DNA of 29,069 nt from a virus: the IMG/VR virus record IMGVR_UViG_3300025127_000183, positions 1 to 29,069 of that record. One strand, 5' to 3'. The notes beneath the pieces were generated by a model. That model was not told the origin of the DNA. It saw nothing but the letters and a program-made list of their open reading frames with translations, and made no database searches. The position numbers and the translations under genes are program-made. Below are positions 1 through 7,707 of this stretch, one piece after another; the stretch's first letter is position 1, and each line of letters opens with the position of its first letter.

Positions 1-38
1 AGTTACTCTCATACTGTTAGACAAAATAATATTTAATA

Positions 39-2612
39 ATGCCAACTGCATCACCAGAATCTAATAATCATTTGAAGCCCGGAGAGATTAATTTTGACTT
101 AATCCCTAAAGATTGGGCATTAACACCATTACAAGGTAAAAGAGCATACATAGCTGGTTGGACTACACAACCATACTCGGTTGAAGAAATAAAACGTGAG
201 TTTGATCAGGGAAAGGCAACAGGAGTTGGATTAATTACAGGAGTATGGTCAAACAGCGGTGGATTAGTCTGGGTTGATATTGATGGAACAGAAGCAATAA
301 AAGATCTTGAGGAGCTTGCAGGAGCCCCTATATCAGGTGCTTTCCCTCCTACCCTTACAATCTCATCTGGAAAACCAGATAGGCAGAGAATGCTCTTTAG
401 CGTCCCTGCTTCAAAATTAAAATTATTACCAGATAAAGCAACAATAAAAATAGGAATACCATCGTTTGAAATCTTATTTAGATCAAGACAGGGAGCCATT
501 ATGGGTAGCCATCCTGATACTGATGGTTATTTTACAACTTCTCATGGTGGATTCGAGTTTGCTAAGAATCCTCCAGAAATGCCTGAGTGGTTATATGAAG
601 CTATAGCTAAGTCTTATCCCATAAATAAGTACAAAAAACCAGTTAAATCTGGAATTGTTACCCAACAAGTAAATCTAGATTATGAAGAAGATTCAGAATA
701 TCAAAAAGAAGAATATGTAAATGAGGCAAAAATTTATCTAGATCATTTAAATCCCAAAAGAGCTGGTGACTATGATGACTGGTTGAAAGTAGGGATGAGT
801 CTTAAACAAGTAGATGAGACTTTACTAGGAGATTGGATTGATTGGTCAAAACAAGCAGAAAATTTTCAAGAAGGTGTATGTGAAAAGAAATGGGATACTT
901 TTGAAGTTGTAGAGGGTGGTCCTGCTCCAGAAAATCATTGTGGTTTGCATCATCTAAGGGCTATGGCTAAAGAAGATGGCTATATAGATGTCGGTGGTTT
1001 TGTTGTAGAGACTCCAGATAAATTAATAGAAAAAGCTAAAAAAGCATTTCAACAAGATAATACTGAATTACCAATTCCCTTAGTAAATCAAGTATTAAGT
1101 GAGTTAATAGGCGAACCAACTAAGAAAGAAAAGCAAAATATTAGAGAAAAAGTAATTACAAAAGGAAGACCTAAAACTGCACCAGCTTCAGAATTAGCTG
1201 AGATGGTTACAGGAATGGTGATTGAATGTGGTTGGAGATATGATCCTAAATATGACACCTTTATGTTCTATCAAAGTAAAAAAGGGACATGGCGAAGAGA
1301 AGAATATAGAGATGAATATAAACACTTTGTTCAGGATTTATTTTTAAGAGAAAGTATACCTACTCCCGGTGGTTTTACCTCTCATCTTTTATCTGATGTT
1401 ACAAATTTAACTAAAGCCTATATTACTCAACCATATTGGAATGATGATCCTGATAAATTAGCATTTAAAAATGGTGTTCTTGAGATGAGTTCATCAGAGT
1501 TTTTACCACATGATCAAGAAAATTATTTGACTTGGGGTTTAGACTTTGATTATGATCCTAATGCAGACTCTGGTCCTATCATCCAGTGGTTAAGAAAGAC
1601 CCAATACAATGATGAAGAAAGAGTACAGGTATTGAGAGCATGGTTAAAAGCTTGTTTAGTAGGAAAAGGTCATGAATTACAACGATTCTTGGAGGTTATT
1701 GGTCCAGGGGGACGAGGTAAATCAACCTTCGCTAATTTATGTTGTGCTCTTATTGGTAATGGTAATTACGCTTCGACAACGCTGAATCAATTAGAACAAA
1801 GTCGTTTTGAAATTGCATCAATAAAAGGTAAAAGATTAACTTTAATCAATGATTCTGAGAGATATGGTGGATCTGCTCAGATATTTAAAGCTTTAACTGG
1901 AGGAGATAATCTAAGATTTGAAGAAAAAAATAAAAATGTTGGAGAGCCTTTTGTTTATACTGGCATGGTCATGGTTTGTGCTAATGAACCAATTCAAACT
2001 ACAGACAACACATCAGGTCTTACTAGAAGAAGATTAACTGTTGAATTTAATAGACCTTTATGGGATAAAAATAGTGAAGCGGTTGAAATGATAAAGCTTG
2101 AAAATGGAGAGGTAGCAGGCTTATGGAAGTCATATCTGCCAGGATTAGTCAATTGGGTTCTTCAAATGAGTACTAAAGAAATGAGAGAATATTTACTTGA
2201 TACCTATGATAAGGTAGATCATCTAAAAGCTGTAAGAAATAGTATTCTTTTAACAAGTAATAATTTAGTTGAGTGGTTACAATCAGAAGTTGTTCATTCT
2301 CCAGATTCTGTTTCAGCTGTAGGTAAAAAAATACCAGCAGCTAAAGATTCAAAAGAAAGATATGTAAATAGTAATTTTCATCTTTATGCATCATATTGTT
2401 CATATTGTGAGGACACAGGATCAAAACCTGTAGGACAAAAAAGATTTATATCTTTATTATTGGATTGCTGTAAAAACCAGTTAGGAATGAAGGAAATTAT
2501 TAGTTTCAGTAAAAAGGGCAGACCCTTTATTAGAGGCTTAGTGATTCGAAACTCTGACGAAAAATTTAAAGGTGCAGTAACTATTCTCCCAGAAAGGCAG
2601 TCACAGCAGTAG
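39..2612 (+). CDS. PrimPol-D5 family primase-helicase
   Basis: This 857-residue protein should prime and unwind DNA at the phage replication fork. The N-terminal part looks like an archaeo-eukaryotic primase/polymerase: the acidic pair is D80 and D82 in VWVDIDG, and the conserved histidine is H158 in GSHPD. A PriCT-like linker follows at about 225-320. A D5_N-like segment near 480-520 leads into a superfamily 3 helicase, with Walker A GPGGRGKST at 555-563 and a Walker B-like LINDSE with D605 and E607. The fusion and length fit D5-type phage and plasmid proteins. Upstream, frame 1 stays open from base 1 to a TAA at 34-36, so a previous gene may end there; no clear Shine-Dalgarno is visible. 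It is followed by the hli cluster on the same strand. T4-like cyanophages use different primase and helicase genes, so this argues for another lineage. Confidence 0.9.
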   Translation: MPTASPESNNHLKPGEINFDLIPKDWALTPLQGKRAYIAGWTTQPYSVEEIKREFDQGKATGVGLITGVWSNSGGLVWVDIDGTEAIKDLEELAGAPISGAFPPTLTISSGKPDRQRMLFSVPASKLKLLPDKATIKIGIPSFEILFRSRQGAIMGSHPDTDGYFTTSHGGFEFAKNPPEMPEWLYEAIAKSYPINKYKKPVKSGIVTQQVNLDYEEDSEYQKEEYVNEAKIYLDHLNPKRAGDYDDWLKVGMSLKQVDETLLGDWIDWSKQAENFQEGVCEKKWDTFEVVEGGPAPENHCGLHHLRAMAKEDGYIDVGGFVVETPDKLIEKAKKAFQQDNTELPIPLVNQVLSELIGEPTKKEKQNIREKVITKGRPKTAPASELAEMVTGMVIECGWRYDPKYDTFMFYQSKKGTWRREEYRDEYKHFVQDLFLRESIPTPGGFTSHLLSDVTNLTKAYITQPYWNDDPDKLAFKNGVLEMSSSEFLPHDQENYLTWGLDFDYDPNADSGPIIQWLRKTQYNDEERVQVLRAWLKACLVGKGHELQRFLEVIGPGGRGKSTFANLCCALIGNGNYASTTLNQLEQSRFEIASIKGKRLTLINDSERYGGSAQIFKALTGGDNLRFEEKNKNVGEPFVYTGMVMVCANEPIQTTDNTSGLTRRRLTVEFNRPLWDKNSEAVEMIKLENGEVAGLWKSYLPGLVNWVLQMSTKEMREYLLDTYDKVDHLKAVRNSILLTSNNLVEWLQSEVVHSPDSVSAVGKKIPAAKDSKERYVNSNFHLYASYCSYCEDTGSKPVGQKRFISLLLDCCKNQLGMKEIISFSKKGRPFIRGLVIRNSDEKFKGAVTILPERQSQQ

Positions 2613-2713
2613 TTATAAGAAAATCTAATATCATATATTATTTTTGTTAAGTAATATTAAGTACTGTAACAAAATGTAACAAGTGTAAAATATAAAGAAG
2701 ATATAAAATCCTA
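2613..2713 (+). promoter_or_regulatory. AT-rich leader of the hli micro-gene operon
   Basis: This 101-base gap holds a perfect direct repeat TGTAACAA at 2665-2672 and 2675-2682, spaced by one helical turn. An AT-rich stretch resembling a -10 element, TAAAATATAAAG, follows at 2686-2697. An AAGAAG at 2695-2700 could be a weak ribosome site. The pair resembles a binding site for a dimeric regulator, but no known operator is matched exactly. Confidence 0.35.
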
Positions 2714-2905
2714 ATGACAACAGTTACAGAATCAGGCGGTCGCCAAAACATCTACTCTATCGAGCCTAGACCACAGGTAGATCCTAATTATCAAGGCTAT
2801 CCATTAGAGGCTGAAAAAGCTAATGGTAGATGGGCAATGCTTGGTTTTATAGCTTTATTAGGTGCTTATACAACAACTGGTCAGATTATTCCTGGCATTT
2901 TCTAA
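2714..2905 (+). CDS. hli: High-light-inducible protein (first of three)
   Basis: Hli proteins are single-helix relatives of plant light-harvesting proteins that bind chlorophyll and carotenoid in the thylakoid and protect photosystems under excess light. This 63-residue copy has the family core EKANGRWAMLGF at about 33-44, followed by the hydrophobic helix and the typical C-terminus TTGQIIPGIF. Phage copies are thought to keep host photosynthesis running during infection. It is the longest of the three here, with a 30-residue soluble N-terminus, and is the first gene after the AT-rich leader. The next hli starts 18 bases downstream. Confidence 0.95.
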   Translation: MTTVTESGGRQNIYSIEPRPQVDPNYQGYPLEAEKANGRWAMLGFIALLGAYTTTGQIIPGIF

Positions 2906-2923
2906 ATTACCCCCTTTATTATC

Positions 2924-3031
2924 ATGACTCCTGAAGCAGAAAGATTTAACGGCTGGGCAGCAATGCTTGGATTCGTAGCAGCAGTTGGTGCATATGTAAC
3001 AACTGGACAGATCATTCCTGGAATTTTCTAA
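2924..3031 (+). CDS. hli: High-light-inducible protein (second, minimal)
   Basis: This is a 35-residue minimal Hli protein, almost nothing but the pigment-binding helix: ERFNGWAAMLGF near the N-terminus and TTGQIIPGIF at the end, identical in its last ten residues to the first copy. The arginine of the usual ExxNGRxAMLG core is replaced by tryptophan, so the Glu-Arg salt bridge used for pigment binding and dimer packing in the family would be absent. Its stop overlaps the next start in TAATG, which suggests translational coupling. It is too short for many gene callers. Confidence 0.9.
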   Translation: MTPEAERFNGWAAMLGFVAAVGAYVTTGQIIPGIF

Positions 3032-3162
3032 TGAAAGAAAAGAAATTAGAACAGCAAAAAGTTATTGCAGAGACTCTTAATGGAAGACTTGCAATGCTTG
3101 GGCTGGTTGCAGCAGCAACATCTGATTTACTCACAGGACATATGTTCTTCGGCATTTTTTAA
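3031..3162 (+). CDS. hli: High-light-inducible protein (third)
   Basis: This 43-residue Hli protein has a short charged N-terminus, the core ETLNGRLAMLGL with the Glu, Asn and Arg of the pigment-binding motif intact, a hydrophobic stretch, and an ending LTGHMFFGIF related to the other two copies. It starts in the TAATG overlap with the second hli and ends in another TAATG overlap with the next micro-gene. It therefore appears to be co-translated within one mRNA. The expected location is the host thylakoid membrane. Confidence 0.9.
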   Translation: MKEKKLEQQKVIAETLNGRLAMLGLVAAATSDLLTGHMFFGIF

Positions 3163-3329
3163 TGCATGAGTTATCACAAATAAACGAAATATCACCCTTT
3201 CAAGCAATCCTATGGTGTTTTTATCCCATAGGATTTGTTGTTTTATTTGAATTAGTTTTAAGAGCTAATGATGACGATGATGATGATGAAGGTGGTGGTG
3301 TTATGACACCTGTTTATCAAGGAACCTAA
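3162..3329 (+). CDS. Acidic single-helix membrane micro-protein, 55 aa
   Basis: The ORF encodes one transmembrane helix at about residues 12-33, then a run of six aspartates with a following Glu and glycines, and a short C-terminal tail VMTPVYQGT. The helix-then-acidic-tail layout is reminiscent of small proteins in other cyanophage genomes, from memory rather than search. Function is unknown. The position directly after three hli genes, with stop-start overlaps (TAATG) on both sides, suggests a thylakoid or cell-membrane role expressed together with the Hli proteins. The overlaps and the clean reading frame are the main support for its being a real gene. Confidence 0.75.
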   Translation: MHELSQINEISPFQAILWCFYPIGFVVLFELVLRANDDDDDDEGGGVMTPVYQGT

Positions 3330-3403
3330 TGAACCATTTATTATTTACACTAATTATCGCTGCATATTTAGCTACTGATCTTAGTGCTTTCATCTATGCA
3401 TGA
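3329..3403 (+). CDS. 24-residue membrane micro-protein
   Basis: This is a very short ORF of 24 codons encoding essentially one hydrophobic helix (MNHLLFTLIIAAYLATDLSA, then four more residues). It begins in a TAATG overlap with the previous gene and ends in an ATGA overlap with the next. The size and single helix recall the tiny subunits of photosystems, cytochrome b6f or NDH-1 (for example PetN, PsaM or NdhP), but I see no sequence match that would name it. Support comes from the unbroken chain of coupled starts; as an isolated ORF it would not be credible. Confidence 0.55.
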   Translation: MNHLLFTLIIAAYLATDLSAFIYA

Positions 3404-3501
3404 AAAAAATTTTCTACAGCCCTTACTATCCACTTATTGAATTTGGATTCTTTGTCATTGTAGGCACGGTGGCAGGGTTGTATGGTTTTCTAGAAGTATA
3501 A
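3400..3501 (+). CDS. 33-residue membrane micro-protein
   Basis: This 33-residue ORF has a short basic start (MKKIFYSPYYPL) followed by one transmembrane helix to the end (about 14-31, containing FGFFVIVGTVAG). It overlaps the preceding micro-gene by four bases in an ATGA arrangement. The basic N-terminus predicts the N-terminal end in the cytoplasm or stroma-like side. The function is unknown; a small subunit or regulator of a thylakoid complex is conceivable from size and neighbours only. Confidence 0.6.
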   Translation: MKKIFYSPYYPLIEFGFFVIVGTVAGLYGFLEV

Positions 3502-3526
3502 TTAAATTAATATTTGCACTAAAAAA

Positions 3527-3694
3527 TTGCAGACTTATAAATTAAAAAACTTACCTTTTTTTCAAGAGGCAAGAGCTGCTTTAGAAAATAAATGTGAGTG
3601 CCCACATTGCACTTGTGATTGCGAACACTGTAAAAATAAAATAAAACAAGCGGAAAATGCTGGAGAATACTTTAAAAAATTAACTAAAAATTGA
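3527..3694 (+). CDS. Cysteine-rich metallothionein-like small protein
   Basis: Starting at a TTG, this frame encodes 55 residues with a lysine-rich, mildly helical frame around CECPHCTCDCEHC at residues 23-35. That gives six cysteines spaced CxCxxCxCxCxxC plus two histidines. Such spacing is typical of metal-thiolate clusters (metallothionein-like) or a compact zinc knuckle; it matches no named family that I recognise. There is no ATG in the frame, which opens only at 3506, so the start is TTG or an ATT. It closes the plus-strand micro-gene run and faces the PsbN-like gene convergently. It could bind zinc or another metal, or act as a host-targeted adaptor. Confidence 0.6.
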   Translation: MQTYKLKNLPFFQEARAALENKCECPHCTCDCEHCKNKIKQAENAGEYFKKLTKN

Positions 3695-3725
3695 AAAAAT
3701 TTCAAAAAAAGTTACTACCCCTGAA

Positions 3726-3754
3726 AAGATAATAATAAATCTTAAAATTTTTTT
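3726..3754 (+). terminator. Weak stem-loop with T-run after the micro-gene operon
   Basis: AAGAT (3726-3730) pairs with ATCTT (3739-3743) across an eight-base loop, followed by a seven-T run at 3748-3754. The stem is short and AT-rich, so this is at best a weak intrinsic terminator for the plus-strand genes. The T-run overlaps the stop codon of the convergent PsbN-like gene. A second small AT-rich palindrome, TTGAAA/TTTCAA, lies just upstream at 3691-3705. Confidence 0.35.
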
Positions 3755-3977
3755 AATCGTCGTGCTCATCCCAAGGATCTGTTAAATTTTTATTAGGTGG
3801 TCCAAAAGCCATGTATATTCCATAGCTTGTGACTAGAATTAATAATATAAGGATGATAGCAATTATTTGACCCTCTGGTGGCAGACCAGCATAATTTCCA
3901 TGCTTTATTAAAGGTTGTCTTTCCCAAGTACCGGGAAGTGTATATACTGATGGATTAGAAATAAAATAACTTAACAT
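3753..3977 (-). CDS. psbN: PsbN-like photosystem II assembly/repair protein with N-terminal extension
   Basis: PsbN is a small thylakoid protein needed for assembly and repair of the photosystem II reaction centre, not a stable subunit of it. The last 45 residues here fit the family: one transmembrane helix (IIAIILILLILVTSYGIYMA), then the diagnostic stretch AFGPPNKNLTDPWDEHDD, which corresponds to the AFGPPS..L.DPFE.H.D ending of cyanobacterial PsbN. PsbN is normally about 43-46 residues; this ORF has about 30 extra N-terminal residues (NPSVYTLPGTWERQPLIKHG) with no obvious helix. No internal ATG separates the two parts, so the extension is probably translated. A TATAAAAT lies upstream on the minus strand. 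The call rests on the C-terminal match. Confidence 0.75.
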   Translation of the reverse strand: MLSYFISNPSVYTLPGTWERQPLIKHGNYAGLPPEGQIIAIILILLILVTSYGIYMAFGPPNKNLTDPWDEHDD

Positions 3978-4001
3978 TTTTAAGTACTTTATTTTATAGT
4001 A

Positions 4002-7000
4002 CTAACTTGCTTCTAACACTGCAACTTTGGCTGATAATTCTTTTACTGCATTTACTAATACAGGTATTAAAGATACATATTCCATAGCTAAAATATTTTT
4101 ATTTTCTGTTCCCTCTACTTCAACAGTTTCTAAAGTGTCATATACTGATTCTGGAATTATAGATTGCAGGTCCTGTGCAGAAAAACCTATTTGCTGTCTA
4201 TTAGATTCATCTTTTTTAAATGTAAATTTTATAGGTGTTATTTTATTAATTTCTGTAAGACCATAACTAACAGAACCTAAGATATTTTTAAGTCTTATAT
4301 CAGAAGTTTGTGTACCTACAACCGTTCCACCTGTACCTCCAACCGCATTAACATCATTACCTGTTCTTATCTTGGCACTATTATCTGCCCAGATATGAGA
4401 ATTACCTCCATCCCTTTGTTGTATATATAAAAAACCAGCAGGGTTATTAGTACCTACCTTTCTTGTTCCTATAAAACATTGTCTAGTAATAGCACCAACT
4501 ACGCTTCTAGCTTGAGCAGCAATATTACTTGTATCATTTCCGTGAGCAGTTTGATTAGTTACAATACCGATCATACCTTGACCACTTTGTGCTTGAAGAT
4601 AATTAGAAGTTAAAGCAGCAGCAGTATTGGGAGTGGCATTACTAGAGCCAATAGCTATTCTTCCATCAGATTTGATATGAAAACGTTCATTTGGGGCAGA
4701 GTCAGAATTTGATCCTCTTGTAGAAAATACTAAATGTCCTCTATTATCTGAAGCATCAACTTCTTCTACCTCTATCTTTGCTGCTGGATGAGTTTGAGCA
4801 GCACTAAAAACAAATCCTATTCCAAATTGATTTACATTGCTTGCATCGCCGGGGGCAGAAAGACGTATTAATTCAGTATTTGTACCATGAATGTGAACCT
4901 TTGAACCACTTGTAGAGGTTAATCCTAGAGATAATTGGCCATCAGAATCAAGCCTCATCTTTTCACTTGCATCAATCCTGAATCTCATAGATGTTGCAGC
5001 TTGCGTATTACCCTCATCTGCTGCAATAGTTAAAGCATCGGTTGAGTTTGCACCATTATTGTAAGTAAATTGTCCATAAGATTGACTAGAATCATCCAAT
5101 CTCATTGCTACATTTGAAGTACCCCTAATATGTAAATGTGAACTTGGTGTATCTTCTCCAATACCAACTCTTCCATTTGACCTGCTAACAAACAACATAG
5201 GACCGTTGCCTAAATCATTATCATCATCAATTGCAAAACCTGTTGCACTTGATGTAAGTCCACAAAACATACTACTATTATCATTTTGAAACCGTAAAAC
5301 TACATTGGCTCCACTACTTGTTCTTTGTAAGCAAGCTACAGTTGCATCTGTATCGGCAACGTGAAATCTAGCTGAAGGTGAATTTGTACCTACACCTAAA
5401 TCACCATCTGTAGTTATCCTGACATCTTCTGCTTGACCATTAGCAGACAAGACCATTGCATCATTTATTGCTGATATATGGATGCCATTTGCACCATCAC
5501 CATCCTTTATTCTTATTCTTGCAATTGAATCATCAGAAACAAAACTAGCGACAGTATCTACTGCTCCTGAATTTACAGCTAATCTATAGGCCGGAGTTGT
5601 TACACCAATACCTACCTTGCCATCTGATTGTATTCTGATTCTTTCTACAGGCACAGTTGCATTAGCAGGAGTAGTCAAAAATTGCAATCTTCCTGGACAA
5701 CTAGTAGCAGACCAAGTACCAGAAGCACCTGAATTTATAGAAGCTCCACGTTTTCCATCTTTAGAAGCAAAACTAAATTGCCCTAAAGATTCATTCTGAG
5801 TAATAGAAGTTGCAGCTTCATTTCTACACATGTAGAAAAATGGTGTAATAGCTGCTCCACCATAACTTCCAATTAATGAAAAAGTAGCGGTTGAAGCTGG
5901 GACAGCTGAAGTGTCAGAACCTAACATAGCCTGACCACCAGAAAATATTCTAAATCTTTCTGAACCAGCAGTGTCTACTGAAAATACATCGGCAGAAGGA
6001 AATCTTATTGCAGTGTCTGTATCTCCTGTATGAACAATTTTGTCTGCTATTGATAAATTTTGAAAAATTCTTACAGTTCCATCATTTTCTATTCTTAGTC
6101 TTTCAGTAGCTGATGCTGCTCCATCAGCCGTTGTACTGAATATTAAACGTCCAGGGGTATCATTAGATCCTGGAGTTCCATCTACTTCAGCTTTTATCTG
6201 TGCAACAAAACTTCCAGTATCATTACCATCATTTGCACAAAATCTAATTACTCCTATTACGTCATTTTCTTGAATTATAGTATTTCCTCCAATGGTACCT
6301 GATCTTGTTTTTCCAAACATCAAAAAAGGACTACCATTGTCATCACTACTTCTGACCAAACTGATAGTAGATGTACTGGTATTATTTCCTTCCAATTGAA
6401 CTTGAGGTGTTACACCTCCAACACCTCTATTAGCAGTTGTTCCTATGTGTATACGTCCAGCATTTTGAATCCTTAATCTTTCAGAACCATTTGTCCTAAA
6501 TTGCATCGAATTAGTTGAATGCTCATAAGTTAGTAAACCTATGTTTCCAGAATCTTGATCTCCAAACTGTATTTGACTTAAACCACCACTATGTCCGTTT
6601 AACCTTATCCTTGCGTCTTTGTTTGTACCTGTTGCTTCTACTAATAAATCAACATCTACAGTTGTACTTTTTAAATGTAATAGCTCAGTGGGAGTTGTTG
6701 TGCCAATACCTATTTTCCCATCTGATTTTATAATCATTTTTGCAGTTGGCTCTTGCGCTCCATCAGCCGTTGTAGCAAATACTAAACGACCAGGCATATC
6801 ATTACTTCCGGGTGTGCCATCCACGTTTGCTTGTATAAATGCAGCATCTGACAGTAAATCATTTCCATCTGCACCACTAAAAGATATTTTTCCTATAACA
6901 TCATTATTTTGAACAATAGTGTTCCCATTGACTGTAGAAGATCTTGATTTTCCAAACGCCAAACGAGGGCCAACACTTGAAGCTACATTTCTAACTATTG

Positions 7001-7178
7001 TTATAGCTGAACTAGCATCTGTACCTTGAACTTGTATTAACCCACCTGTGGCTTCACCGACTGGTTTAGGAGTCGAAGATCCAAAAACTGCCCGACCAGT
7101 ATTAGCTATAAAGATTGAATCATCTGCAGCATTATTTATACTTAAACCATTAACTAATTCTGCTTTTGTCTGTGACAT
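4002..7178 (-). CDS. Tail fibre with C-terminal S74 self-cleaving chaperone
   Basis: This 1058-residue protein is a trimeric receptor-binding or side fibre candidate. The body holds about nine degenerate repeats of the form ERxRI-x-SDGxIGIGTxxP (for example SDGKIGIGTTTP, SDGKVGIGVTTP), interspersed with VDGTPGSNDMPGRLVF-type and GDTDTAIRFP-type blocks. The last 100 residues (959-1058) form a peptidase S74 intramolecular chaperone: it begins SDIRLK, with Ser959 and Lys964 in the spacing of the known self-cleavage dyad, and ends in a coiled coil (LVNAVKELSAKVAVLEAS). The chaperone is expected to fold the trimer and then cleave itself off before Ser959. It shares repeat blocks with the 945-residue fibre 14 kb away. 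Upstream of the ATG is TATAA directly abutting the start. Confidence 0.9.
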   Translation of the reverse strand: MSQTKAELVNGLSINNAADDSIFIANTGRAVFGSSTPKPVGEATGGLIQVQGTDASSAITIVRNVASSVGPRLAFGKSRSSTVNGNTIVQNNDVIGKISFSGADGNDLLSDAAFIQANVDGTPGSNDMPGRLVFATTADGAQEPTAKMIIKSDGKIGIGTTTPTELLHLKSTTVDVDLLVEATGTNKDARIRLNGHSGGLSQIQFGDQDSGNIGLLTYEHSTNSMQFRTNGSERLRIQNAGRIHIGTTANRGVGGVTPQVQLEGNNTSTSTISLVRSSDDNGSPFLMFGKTRSGTIGGNTIIQENDVIGVIRFCANDGNDTGSFVAQIKAEVDGTPGSNDTPGRLIFSTTADGAASATERLRIENDGTVRIFQNLSIADKIVHTGDTDTAIRFPSADVFSVDTAGSERFRIFSGGQAMLGSDTSAVPASTATFSLIGSYGGAAITPFFYMCRNEAATSITQNESLGQFSFASKDGKRGASINSGASGTWSATSCPGRLQFLTTPANATVPVERIRIQSDGKVGIGVTTPAYRLAVNSGAVDTVASFVSDDSIARIRIKDGDGANGIHISAINDAMVLSANGQAEDVRITTDGDLGVGTNSPSARFHVADTDATVACLQRTSSGANVVLRFQNDNSSMFCGLTSSATGFAIDDDNDLGNGPMLFVSRSNGRVGIGEDTPSSHLHIRGTSNVAMRLDDSSQSYGQFTYNNGANSTDALTIAADEGNTQAATSMRFRIDASEKMRLDSDGQLSLGLTSTSGSKVHIHGTNTELIRLSAPGDASNVNQFGIGFVFSAAQTHPAAKIEVEEVDASDNRGHLVFSTRGSNSDSAPNERFHIKSDGRIAIGSSNATPNTAAALTSNYLQAQSGQGMIGIVTNQTAHGNDTSNIAAQARSVVGAITRQCFIGTRKVGTNNPAGFLYIQQRDGGNSHIWADNSAKIRTGNDVNAVGGTGGTVVGTQTSDIRLKNILGSVSYGLTEINKITPIKFTFKKDESNRQQIGFSAQDLQSIIPESVYDTLETVEVEGTENKNILAMEYVSLIPVLVNAVKELSAKVAVLEAS

Positions 7179-7221
7179 TTATAGTTGTAACTCGAATTGT
7201 TAATTCAATTTTACGACTACT

Positions 7222-7413
7222 TTATTTACGTATTTTTACCCTTTCAACTAATGGCTGACCTATTTTCTGCTCATATTCACGCTCTATATCAAAATCATCA
7301 ACATCAGTTCCTGACTGACTATATTTATTCATTCCTTTTACAAAACCAGATAAAAATGTTTTACCTTGTCCTCCGTTTGCCATTACAGCTGGAAAATCAT
7401 TATCCATGAACAT
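7222..7413 (-). CDS. Small hypothetical protein, 63 aa
   Basis: This is a soluble, charged 63-residue protein with no recognised domain. The N-terminal half is rich in Gly (MANGGQGKTFLSGFVKGMNK); the resemblance of GGQGKT to a P-loop is superficial because the surrounding fold would be far too short. The C-terminal half is charged and probably helical. Its start abuts the stop of the upstream 97-codon ORF, and it precedes the S74 fibre on the same strand, so it may be a small virion or fibre-associated protein. Met3 is an alternative start. Confidence 0.55.
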   Translation of the reverse strand: MFMDNDFPAVMANGGQGKTFLSGFVKGMNKYSQSGTDVDDFDIEREYEQKIGQPLVERVKIRK

Positions 7414-7707
7414 TTATTTACCTATTTTACTTAAAAACTGATCAACTCTTACTCCTACTGGTGTTTCTTGTGACCTTGCATTCATAGGATTAGTTTTCTC
7501 AGCAGCCATTTTGTTAGCCTGAAAATAAGGTTGACTTACCATATTTCCCTGATTCATTGTCTCGATTTGTTTCAATTTTGGATCTGACATAAGAGAACTC
7601 TGATCAAATCCAGCCTGCATTGGATATCCTGGCATTTTTCTTAACAAAAGTTGATACTTCAATAATATCATCGACAAGACTTCGAGACTAGGTACATGAG
7701 TGTACAA
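7414..7707 (-). CDS. Small hypothetical protein, up to 97 aa
   Basis: The open frame gives 97 codons, but the first 24 overlap a hairpin region and look unlike a protein start; Met25 (MPGYPMQAGFDQ, start at 7635) is the more likely beginning, giving about 73 residues. The rest is polar, Met-, Gln- and Asn-rich, with no hydrophobic helix. No family is recognised. It sits immediately upstream of the 63-residue ORF and the S74 fibre, suggesting one minus-strand transcript for the three genes. Confidence 0.5.
   Translation of the reverse strand: MYTHVPSLEVLSMILLKYQLLLRKMPGYPMQAGFDQSSLMSDPKLKQIETMNQGNMVSQPYFQANKMAAEKTNPMNARSQETPVGVRVDQFLSKIGK

Noticed and set aside
4027-4266. Plus-strand ORF overlapping the 3' end of the S74 fibre
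   Set aside because: Antisense of the chaperone domain, whose S74 motifs are clear on the minus strand.
7303-7413. GGQGKT as a nucleotide-binding P-loop in the 63-residue protein
   Set aside because: The protein is too short for any P-loop fold and no Walker B or other motif is present.
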